A program made the translations under genes and the position numbers. DNA of 5,110 bases from Pseudomonadota bacterium (GTDB lineage Bacteria; Pseudomonadota; Gammaproteobacteria; Pseudomonadales; Pseudohongiellaceae). The stretch spans positions 1-5,110 of the forward strand of contig JADFOC010000232.1 in assembly GCA_022563075.1 (NCBI GenBank), given 5' to 3'. Shown piece after piece: positions 1 through 5,110 of this stretch. The first letter of the stretch is position 1. The number at the start of each line of letters is the position of its first letter. The notes under the pieces were generated by a model that was not told where the DNA came from, ran no database searches, and worked only from the letters and a program-made list of their open reading frames with translations.

Positions 1-2282
1 TCTTTCAATTTATTAGCCTCAATTTCTTCATCCGTAAACGGCAAATCCACCCACTGACTCTGTGAATACAGTTTGGTCATGTCGGCATAGAATTCCGAAT
101 CCGGTTCCGGCGACTGTGAGTAGGTAAGAATCGCTTTGGCATTCGGTGTGCCGTCTGCATCCCAGGTAACCGTTTGGATATAGCTGTTGCCGCTGGTGAT
201 AGGGTTGAAGCCGCCCTTATCCGCATCGAAGCGTGAATTGATTACACTGAACATGCCCTGACGGCCCGATCCGCCAGGTATGCCGATCTTCTCGCCGTTG
301 CGCATGGCGAACTGCACGTCGCCCCATTTAGCATCCAGCGGTATGCCGGCGTCATGCAATGAAGCCACCGCCTCGGTCAGTGCGGCGACAATGAATTCCT
401 GGGTCGCCGCTTGGTCGATCTTTAATCCACTCGGGGTGTGAATCGGATCGTCCACATCGAAAGGCACCGCGTAATGATCACCCAGATCGCGGGCTATGTC
501 CCAGAACCGATTGAAGATCAGCGCGCCAACGCTGTCCACGTCCTGGCGTCTATCCCAATTGGAAAGAATGCTGCAGGCCTCGGCTAAATCCACGTCTGGC
601 GCACAAACCTTGAGGATGTCATCGAGTAATAATTCGGCGCCGTAGTGGCGATGACTGAACAATAAATCCTGCACAGATTGTTGGGAAAATTTCTCGCCGG
701 AGTTCAATCTTTCTTCCACGAATTTCAATCCGGCACGGGTTCGCAGTGAACGGGCTGTCTGTTCGTTGCCAATAATCGGTGAGAAGCCTTCGAGGCGCTG
801 ATCCACATTGGACAGCCAATAGGAATCGTTGCTATTGCTCACATAGGTATCGGTAATCAGGCTGGGTTGCGCGGAAGGTGGCATCAGGCCCGGGTAGGCA
901 GCACTTGGATCTACCTGCCAGTCGCAATTTGGGTCAGAACCGTTCAAGGTAATAACTCGCGCGCCGCTCTCTGTATCCACCGCGCAGCGTTCGATCAATT
1001 CGGCAGACACATTGGGTATGGCTGACATGTCGGCATACAGCACTCCACCGTCTTTGTCCGCCGCGATGGTATTGACGAAGGCCGCTCCCTGATGGGTGGC
1101 GAGTGCCTCGCGCAGTTCGACCACGTTGTGCGCCTTGTTAATCGCTTTGTATTGATCCCCGGAACGGTAGTTCTCGTAATTCACATCGCGCATCACATAA
1201 ACGTACTGATCGTTCCATGGGGTGGATTCACTCACTACCACGGGACCAAGGTGGGTCATATAAATCGTGCGAGTGACATTGCCCTGTTCGGTTTCCACAT
1301 CCACTTCAATCGCTTCGATGGTGCGCACATCGTCACCCAGTCGATAAGCCATGGGATTGCCGTCGACGACATCGAGACGAAACATGGTAAATCGCAGTGC
1401 CGTGGATACGGTATGGGACCAGGCGATGTTTTCGGTAAAGCCAATGGCAATCCGGGAGGTAGTTATCAAACCGACACCCATCACATTTACCTCACCCGGC
1501 AAGATTAAGTGGGCCAGGTGAAAACGGGATGGACCATGCCAGGGGTAATGGGGATTGCCCATGAGAATGCCACGTCCGGTGTCGGTGAGGGCACTGCCAA
1601 AGCCCAGCGCGTTGCTGCCGATCATTTGCGGATCGACGAAAAGATCCAGCGGATTTAACTGCGCCAATTCCACACCGGGTTGGGCGGTAGCAATCTCGGT
1701 AGTGACACGACCGAGGCCATAGCGAATGCCGACGCCGAGGGCCATGCGGGCCAAATCCCTTTCGGTGATGGACGTTATCCAGGCGGCGTTATTGCAGGAG
1801 GCGGGCATATTGCCTGCATGGGATGCAATGAAATTGTTATAGCCGGCCACATAACCGGCGTCCATGGCACGGGTGTCTTCCGAGCCGTAGGCCAGATAGG
1901 CATTGAGCTTGGCAGGATGCAGCAAAGCCTGATGGAAAGCGTCCTGGTTAATATTGCGTTCACTGGCGCCAAAATATTTGGCCTGTTCGCCACGAACGGT
2001 GACAAATTCCCGAGCCAGTACACAGATGGTGTTGCTGGCAATGGCATGGGCAAAACCGTAGCCCAGCCCTTCCCAGCTGTCTGCCTTAACATGGGGTATG
2101 CCGTAGGTGGTCCAGCGTATCTGGACTTCATTGCTGGGTTCGCTGGTACTGACCGTGTCAGCAGTAGTGGCGGTTGCGGTGGCTGCATCCGCCGTCGGCT
2201 CGCTCTGCTCAGGCGAGCAGGCAACAAGAGCGGCTATGAATAAAAGGCAGAGGGATAAGCGGATGTGAGAGCTGGCGTGCAT
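1..2282 (-). CDS. Lipoprotein penicillin-amidase-family acylase, PvdQ/AHL-acylase type (3' end cut by window edge)
   Basis: This is an N-terminal-nucleophile amidase predicted to hydrolyse an acyl amide, by homology perhaps acyl-homoserine lactones or another fatty-acyl amide, in the periplasm. The frame is open for 760 codons to the left edge. Residues 1-22 form a lipoprotein signal ending in the lipobox LVAC (Cys22). Ser at +2 suggests outer-membrane sorting. A Ser/Thr/Ala-rich linker (about 23-53) precedes the alpha chain. Self-cleavage is expected at Gly222-Ser223, giving a beta chain starting SNALGFGSA. Counting from that Ser, His is at beta23 (in GNPHYPW) and Val at beta70, the positions known in PvdQ. 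The oxyanion Asn of the NSNDS motif is Asn485 (beta263). The last visible residues (SQWVDLPFTDEEI) resemble the PvdQ C-terminus, so only a few residues should be missing. The start is ATG with GGAG 8 nt upstream. Family assignment is firm; the substrate is not shown by the sequence. Confidence 0.93.
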   Translation of the reverse strand, partial: MHASSHIRLSLCLLFIAALVACSPEQSEPTADAATATATTADTVSTSEPSNEVQIRWTTYGIPHVKADSWEGLGYGFAHAIASNTICVLAREFVTVRGEQAKYFGASERNINQDAFHQALLHPAKLNAYLAYGSEDTRAMDAGYVAGYNNFIASHAGNMPASCNNAAWITSITERDLARMALGVGIRYGLGRVTTEIATAQPGVELAQLNPLDLFVDPQMIGSNALGFGSALTDTGRGILMGNPHYPWHGPSRFHLAHLILPGEVNVMGVGLITTSRIAIGFTENIAWSHTVSTALRFTMFRLDVVDGNPMAYRLGDDVRTIEAIEVDVETEQGNVTRTIYMTHLGPVVVSESTPWNDQYVYVMRDVNYENYRSGDQYKAINKAHNVVELREALATHQGAAFVNTIAADKDGGVLYADMSAIPNVSAELIERCAVDTESGARVITLNGSDPNCDWQVDPSAAYPGLMPPSAQPSLITDTYVSNSNDSYWLSNVDQRLEGFSPIIGNEQTARSLRTRAGLKFVEERLNSGEKFSQQSVQDLLFSHRHYGAELLLDDILKVCAPDVDLAEACSILSNWDRRQDVDSVGALIFNRFWDIARDLGDHYAVPFDVDDPIHTPSGLKIDQAATQEFIVAALTEAVASLHDAGIPLDAKWGDVQFAMRNGEKIGIPGGSGRQGMFSVINSRFDADKGGFNPITSGNSYIQTVTWDADGTPNAKAILTYSQSPEPDSEFYADMTKLYSQSQWVDLPFTDEEIEANKLK

Positions 2283-2290
2283 GATCTTCA

Positions 2291-2294
2291 CTCC
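2291..2294 (-). promoter_or_regulatory. Ribosome binding site of the acylase gene
   Basis: On the minus strand GGAG lies 8 nt before the ATG at 2282. It fixes the start that includes the complete lipoprotein signal peptide. Confidence 0.75.
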
Positions 2295-2317
2295 AATTTT
2301 TATTGTTGTGAGTTGTT

Positions 2318-2344
2318 GTTATCAGGTTCAACAGCATACATCAA
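2318..2344 (-). promoter_or_regulatory. Weak sigma70-like promoter candidate for the acylase gene
   Basis: On the minus strand TTGATG (2344-2339) and GATAAC (2323-2318) each match the consensus at four of six positions, with a short 15-nt spacer. Transcription would start about 25-30 nt before the ATG. An alternative pair, TTGAAC (2331-2326) and AACAAT (2307-2302), would start transcription almost at the ribosome site, so it is less likely. This is a pattern match only. Confidence 0.22.
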
Positions 2345-2378
2345 TTCGCTCATAGCGGAGGCTCAGCGGGAAAAGGAC

Positions 2379-2405
2379 AAGAATAGGGGACAGACCACGT
2401 TTACT
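2379..2405 (+). repeat. Solo copy of a 27-bp dispersed repeat (GGGACAGACCACGTTT core)
   Basis: This 27-bp stretch matches 3378-3404 at 26 of 27 positions and has the same orientation. It lies between the acylase start and the end of the Tat gene. No inverted partner is visible within the next 100 bp, unlike the second copy. I associate the core with short palindromic elements scattered in gammaproteobacterial genomes near REP-associated (IS200-like) transposases. That is recollection, not a search. Apart from this repeat, the weak promoter and the ribosome site, I see nothing convincing in the 236-bp gap 2283-2518. Confidence 0.75.
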
Positions 2406-2518
2406 ATGGAACATCTCGGCGACTTGCTGTGGGCTAAGCGCGTTTTGGGACCGAATACGAGGTCGGCTCTTGCATGTTAGGACTGCTAAATTACTACGCT
2501 AACAGCTAAGACTTGATG

Positions 2519-3214
2519 CTAAGCAACACCCCTCACAATCAAGACCGAATAATCCTGTTGCTTACAGCCATCAACCCCAGGCATCACCGCCCCGGGTCTG
2601 ACCGGAAAGTCCGACTTCCTCGCTTGCGCGGGTGAGCACGACCCACCGCTGGTTGCCGGGGTGTAACGAGCGGAACGGCAGCGCAGATGGGTCACGTCAT
2701 AAATCGACGCGTCGTTGTCGAGCTCCCAATTCTGAGTCCCGTCACCCGCCATGGGATGCACAGTCAGCACCGCCTGAGTCGCGCGGTCACCCGTGACCAG
2801 ATAAAGGCCGGCAGGGAGAGGGAATTCAGGTTGTTCCATAATCAACCCGTGTTCTTCCAGCCACCAGTCCTGGTTATCCAAGATCCATCTTGCCGGGGCA
2901 ACCCCGCCGTTGGCCTGCAATCTGTCGTAGTCATCCAGATCAACACCACGCGGACCCGGATCTTTGCGCCATAAACCCCACTCCTGGGCGTTGCTGCCGG
3001 AGTGTGCCTGCGGGTCACCCAGGGCGGCGATGTACTGGGTTGGAATGCGTCTGAATCTTGGTCGAGTCGATTGTGCCAGTACACCTGGGGATAGCATGAG
3101 TGTTGCTGCCGCTGCAGTACCGGCGACCAGCAAGTCACGTCGACTGACTCTCTCAGCAGCCGGCTGGTCTGATTTAGCCCGGCCGCACAAATCTTGTTGT
3201 TGCTCTGCGCTCAT
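2519..3214 (-). CDS. Tat-exported protein of unknown function (231 aa)
   Basis: I do not recognise a characterised family. Residues 24-47 form a twin-arginine signal: SRRDLL with Arg25-Arg26, an Ala/Leu-rich core and a likely cleavage after Ala47 (VLA|QS). Export after folding, with or without a cofactor, is therefore expected. The mature part, about 184 residues, is rich in Trp and charged residues. It carries conserved-looking stretches YIAALGDP (61-68), WGLWRKDPGPRGV (79-91) and DWWLEEHGLIME (116-127), then beta-rich segments such as GLYLVTGD and AVLTVHP. Three Cys remain (179, 193, 217), so one disulfide with one free thiol, or a metal site, is possible. The ATG at 3214 is preferred over an in-frame TTG at 3253 because GGAG sits 6 nt before the ATG. 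The stop is TAG. The gene has its own leader and is flanked by copies of the 27-bp repeat. No enzymatic motif is evident. Confidence 0.85.
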   Translation of the reverse strand: MSAEQQQDLCGRAKSDQPAAERVSRRDLLVAGTAAAATLMLSPGVLAQSTRPRFRRIPTQYIAALGDPQAHSGSNAQEWGLWRKDPGPRGVDLDDYDRLQANGGVAPARWILDNQDWWLEEHGLIMEQPEFPLPAGLYLVTGDRATQAVLTVHPMAGDGTQNWELDNDASIYDVTHLRCRSARYTPATSGGSCSPAQARKSDFPVRPGAVMPGVDGCKQQDYSVLIVRGVA

Positions 3215-3220
3215 TGCAGT

Positions 3221-3224
3221 CTCC
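3221..3224 (-). promoter_or_regulatory. Ribosome binding site deciding the Tat-protein start
   Basis: GGAG within AGAGGAG on the minus strand lies 6 nt from the ATG at 3214. The upstream TTG at 3253 has no comparable site, so the 231-residue form is chosen over a 244-residue one. Confidence 0.75.
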
Positions 3225-3279
3225 TCTGTGTCCTTCGGCTGACGCGAATCCAATCAGCCTGACTTGTTTTAGACGGTGA

Positions 3280-3294
3280 CGCTGCTGGGCAGCG
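3280..3294. other. Short perfect hairpin in the leader of the Tat gene
   Basis: CGCTGC and GCAGCG form a perfect 6-bp GC-rich stem around a 3-nt loop. If the promoter proposed at 3302-3331 is correct, this hairpin sits at the very 5' end of the Tat-gene transcript. It could then protect the mRNA. There is no T-run on either side, so it is not a typical terminator. Confidence 0.4.
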
Positions 3295-3301
3295 CCGATG
3301 A

Positions 3302-3331
3302 ATTACACACAGAATAAACAAGTCCCGCCAA
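3302..3331 (-). promoter_or_regulatory. Candidate sigma70 promoter for the Tat-protein gene
   Basis: On the minus strand TTGGCG (3331-3326, four of six consensus positions) is followed after 18 nt by TGTAAT (3307-3302, five of six). Transcription would start near 3295, giving a leader of about 80 nt before the ATG at 3214. This is sequence pattern only. Confidence 0.35.
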
Positions 3332-3377
3332 GACGTCCAGCCGCTACTGGAGAGGCTATCGGCACCGTCAGATCGCC

Positions 3378-3438
3378 AAGAATAAGGGACAGACCACGTT
3401 TACTGCGCCAAAAACGTGATCTGTCCCCTTTTATTCTT
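3378..3438. repeat. 61-bp inverted-repeat element (second copy of the 27-bp repeat plus its inverse)
   Basis: The left arm 3378-3401 and the reverse complement of the right arm 3412-3438 match over 24 aligned positions with one mismatch (GGGACAGACCACGTTT against GGGACAGATCACGTTT). There is also a 3-nt insertion in the right arm. A 10-nt loop (3402-3411) separates them. The left arm and the following 3 nt repeat 2379-2405 at 26 of 27 positions. The paired layout resembles a REP/MITE-like palindromic unit. It lies between the two divergent promoter candidates, and its right arm ends in a T-rich stretch, so it could also fold in RNA. No transposase is in the window. Confidence 0.8.
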
Positions 3439-3464
3439 CACGCAAAAATAGTGACTTTCGGCAC

Positions 3465-3470
3465 TATAAT
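3465..3470 (+). promoter_or_regulatory. Candidate -10 box for the rightward redox/copper gene
   Basis: A perfect TATAAT lies about 100 nt before the TTG start of the rightward gene. No good -35 hexamer is found at 16-18 nt (the region reads GCAAAA). The promoter may therefore need an activator, or the match may be chance. A second weak possibility is the TGATAATAT at 3515-3523, resembling an extended -10. Confidence 0.35.
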
Positions 3471-3498
3471 TACCAAGTCTGTTCCTGCAGGCTAAACG

Positions 3499-3537
3499 CC
3501 ACAATTGGTAGCTCTGATAATATGGAGAGCATTGTGG
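3499..3537 (+). promoter_or_regulatory. Bulged inverted repeat in the 5' leader of the redox/copper gene
   Basis: CCACAAT (3499-3505) pairs with ATTGTGG (3531-3537), and GCTCT (3511-3515) pairs with AGAGC (3526-3530). This gives 12 perfect pairs with one 5-nt bulge (TGGTA) and a 10-nt loop. It ends 35 nt before the start codon. It could be an operator for a dimeric regulator or an RNA leader structure. No known riboswitch or thermometer class is recognised. Confidence 0.45.
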
Positions 3538-3561
3538 TATTCGTGAGAATCCACTAATTGA

Positions 3562-3565
3562 GGAG
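3562..3565 (+). promoter_or_regulatory. Ribosome binding site supporting a TTG start
   Basis: GGAG in AGGAGAG lies 7 nt before the TTG at 3573. An in-frame GTG at 3567 is too close to this site, and a TTG at 3558 precedes it. An in-frame TAA at 3555-3557 closes the frame upstream. Confidence 0.7.
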
Positions 3566-3572
3566 AGTGATT

Positions 3573-5110
3573 TTGAAAGCCATACTGAAACTAGCGCTTA
3601 GCGCAATAGCGGCGATCACGGCCCTGTCGGTCAACGCGGGTGAGCGTGTCGGTGATTTCGCGTTAATCGACCACCAGGGCGTGTTTCATCACATGACCTG
3701 GTATGACGACAACAATGCCGTTGTCATCTTCGCCCATGCCAATGGCGCCGAAGAAACAATCAATGCGCTGGCTGATTTGCAGGCGCTGCAGGCTAAATAC
3801 CAGCAGCAGGGAGTGGTGTTTTTCGCCCTCAACCCTGGTCTGCAGACGGACCGGGCTGCGGTAGCGGCCGATGCGGCAGCCATCGGCATCGAGCTGCCCG
3901 TGTTGATGGACGACACTCAATTAGTGTCCGAATTGCTGGGCTTTACCCGGCTCGGCCAGGCGGTAGTTTACAACCCCAGTACCTTCGAAGTGCTGTATCG
4001 AGGTCCGGTGCAGGAACAACTGGATCAAATATTACAGAGCCTGCTCGACGGTGATGAGCTTGAGTTATTGGAAATTGCAGGCGTCGGCACGCCGATAGAC
4101 TTTGCGTCGATGGCGCAACAATCTGCGCTGTCCTATGAGCACGACATCGCACCGATTATTGCGGATAACTGTGCTGTCTGTCACCGCGAGGGTGGAATCG
4201 GTCCCTTCGCGATGGACAGCCACCTGGCGGTTCAAGGCTGGTCGCCGATGATCAAAGAAGTGGTATTGACCCGGCGCATGCCGCCAGGCCAGGTTGACAA
4301 TAAAATTGGTCACCGGCTCAAAGATGGCGGCATGAACCTCAGCGATGAGGAAATGCAGAAACTGGTGCACTGGATTAATCAGGGATCCATCGCCGATTCT
4401 GATAACGATCCGCTGGCTGAGCTGGTCTGGCCCGAGAGCAAGTGGGAAAAAGGCGAACCAGATTTGATCGTCAGGATTCCGCCGCAATCGATCCCGGCTA
4501 CCGGTGTAGTGGACTATTTGAATATTGAAATTGATCTGGGTCTGGAGCAAGACCGATGGGTGCGGGGCAGTCAGGTGATTGCCGGTGAACCTTCCGCGCT
4601 GCATCATGTGCTGACTGGCGTGATTCCTCCTGAGGGCAAGAAGAGCCAACAGGAAATATTCATGCAGATTGTGAATTCACTGCCACCCGAGAAGGCGCAA
4701 GAAATTCAGCGACAGATCATGGCATCGATCGCATCGGGTGAGGGAGTCAACTTCAATGAAATTCTGACTGCCCTGCCACCGGAGGCTGATATCAGTGCCT
4801 TGTTCACCGGCTCCCAGGATGCCGATAGTGCCTCGATTGCGGGCTACGCCGCCGGTGCGCTGGCGCAGTGGAATGAGCCCGGAGTGGGCGGTTTGTTGCG
4901 CGCCGGTTCCAGCTTGGATTTGCAATTGCACTACACCACCACCGGTAGGGAATTAACCGATGAGTCTGAGATCGGTATCTGGTTCTATCCCGAAGGTGAA
5001 GTACCTAGCCGCAGACAGTCCGGCGCGATTGCGAACAACTTCAACATCAAAATACCCGCCGGTGCCAAAGACTATGAAATGGTGGCGGAGGTAACGGTGC
5101 ATGAAGACGC
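3573..5110 (+). CDS. Secreted redoxin-like / cytochrome c / PHM-like copper monooxygenase fusion (3' end cut by window edge)
   Basis: 512 codons are open to the right edge. Residues 1-22 are a Sec signal (cleavage VNA|GE). Residues about 24-160 have an AhpC/thioredoxin-like layout (GERVGDFAL, VVIFAHANG, GVVFFALNP, LPVLMDD, YRGPV). They lack the catalytic Cys: the place of GNGCP/CxxC reads ANGAEE. Residues about 187-270 form a c-type cytochrome domain with CAVCH (200-204) binding one haem and RRMPP (Met236) as the likely distal ligand. From about 295 the protein resembles the copper type II ascorbate-dependent monooxygenase fold of peptidylglycine hydroxylase. His344-His345 (SALHHVL) and His453 (LQLHYTTTG) correspond to the three CuH ligands, and IPAGAKDY to the conserved IPPG turn. 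The CuM ligands (an HxH and a Met) should lie past the edge. Residues about 358-420 look like an insertion with two LPPE motifs. The substrate is unknown. A periplasmic copper oxidase or monooxygenase fed by its own haem is inferred. Confidence 0.9.
   Translation, partial: MKAILKLALSAIAAITALSVNAGERVGDFALIDHQGVFHHMTWYDDNNAVVIFAHANGAEETINALADLQALQAKYQQQGVVFFALNPGLQTDRAAVAADAAAIGIELPVLMDDTQLVSELLGFTRLGQAVVYNPSTFEVLYRGPVQEQLDQILQSLLDGDELELLEIAGVGTPIDFASMAQQSALSYEHDIAPIIADNCAVCHREGGIGPFAMDSHLAVQGWSPMIKEVVLTRRMPPGQVDNKIGHRLKDGGMNLSDEEMQKLVHWINQGSIADSDNDPLAELVWPESKWEKGEPDLIVRIPPQSIPATGVVDYLNIEIDLGLEQDRWVRGSQVIAGEPSALHHVLTGVIPPEGKKSQQEIFMQIVNSLPPEKAQEIQRQIMASIASGEGVNFNEILTALPPEADISALFTGSQDADSASIAGYAAGALAQWNEPGVGGLLRAGSSLDLQLHYTTTGRELTDESEIGIWFYPEGEVPSRRQSGAIANNFNIKIPAGAKDYEMVAEVTVHED

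Noticed and set aside
619..819. 66-codon minus-strand open frame
   Set aside because: It is an alternative frame of the acylase coding sequence with low-complexity, Arg-rich translation.
1092..2243. Open frames on the plus strand at 1092-1508 (138 codons) and 1680-2243 (187 codons), with further minus-strand frames at 1256-1450 and 1775-2227
   Set aside because: All lie inside the acylase gene, whose minus-strand frame is continuous and matches the family throughout. Their translations show no family features and they lack ribosome sites that I could support.
2265..2480. 71-codon plus-strand open frame across the acylase/Tat intergenic gap
   Set aside because: It begins inside the acylase signal sequence on the opposite strand, runs through the 27-bp repeat and shows no recognisable domain.
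2475..2502. GTTAG...CTAAC pair suggesting an integron attC-like recombination site
   Set aside because: The arms are only 5 bp and the whole unit is under 30 bp, far shorter than attC sites. The core GTTRRRY/RYYYAAC consensus is not met and no integrase is in the window.
2687..3242. Plus-strand frames 2687-2974 and 2964-3242 and minus-strand frame 2842-3138
   Set aside because: They overlap the Tat-protein gene, whose frame has a clear export signal, ribosome site and protein-like composition.
3412..3438. Right arm of the inverted repeat as a rho-independent terminator
   Set aside because: It lies between divergently transcribed genes with nothing transcribing into it, the stem is bulged, and the T stretch is part of the repeat rather than a run after the stem.
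3298..3495. 65-codon plus-strand open frame in the divergent intergenic region
   Set aside because: It reads through the inverted-repeat element, and its product is basic with no domain signature. It is best explained as non-coding.
3663..4931. Minus-strand frames at 3663-3920, 3689-3916, 3943-4152, 4065-4649 (194 codons) and 4677-4931
   Set aside because: They are antisense to the redox/copper gene, which is open throughout and carries CxxCH and copper-ligand motifs. The antisense translations have no recognisable features.

Overview
The window looks like chromosomal DNA of a Gram-negative bacterium, most likely a free-living (possibly marine) gammaproteobacterium. The basis is a lipoprotein signal, a twin-arginine signal, a periplasmic c-type cytochrome fused to a copper monooxygenase-like domain, and short GGGACAGACCACGTTT repeats that I associate with gammaproteobacterial genomes. 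The lineage is inference. No tRNA, rRNA, CRISPR array or transposase gene is visible.

Layout. Bases 1-2282 (minus strand) hold nearly all of a penicillin-amidase-family Ntn-hydrolase of the PvdQ/acyl-homoserine-lactone acylase type. Only its last few residues are cut off by the left edge. It begins with a lipoprotein signal, and its active-site residues can be placed. Bases 2283-2518 are intergenic, with the acylase ribosome site, a weak promoter candidate and one copy of a 27-bp repeat. Bases 2519-3214 (minus strand) encode a 231-residue twin-arginine-exported protein of unknown function. Bases 3215-3572 are a divergent intergenic region with candidate promoters in both directions, a second copy of the repeat arranged as a 61-bp inverted pair, and a hairpin in the leader of the rightward gene. 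Bases 3573-5110 (plus strand) hold the first 512 residues of a modular secreted protein that runs off the right edge. Its parts are a signal peptide, a thioredoxin/AhpC-like domain without its cysteine, a CxxCH cytochrome c domain and a peptidylglycine-hydroxylase-like (PHM-like) copper domain.

How the genes relate. All three products are predicted to act outside the cytoplasm, but each has its own leader and ribosome site, and nothing shows that they form one pathway. The Tat gene and the acylase gene lie in the same direction 236 bp apart, and the repeat between them makes a tight operon less likely. The least conventional items are the three-domain redox/copper protein, which carries a 31-residue internal repeat inside its copper domain, and the uncharacterised Tat substrate bracketed by repeat copies. 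Many long open frames exist antisense to or overlapping these genes, and I consider them shadows.
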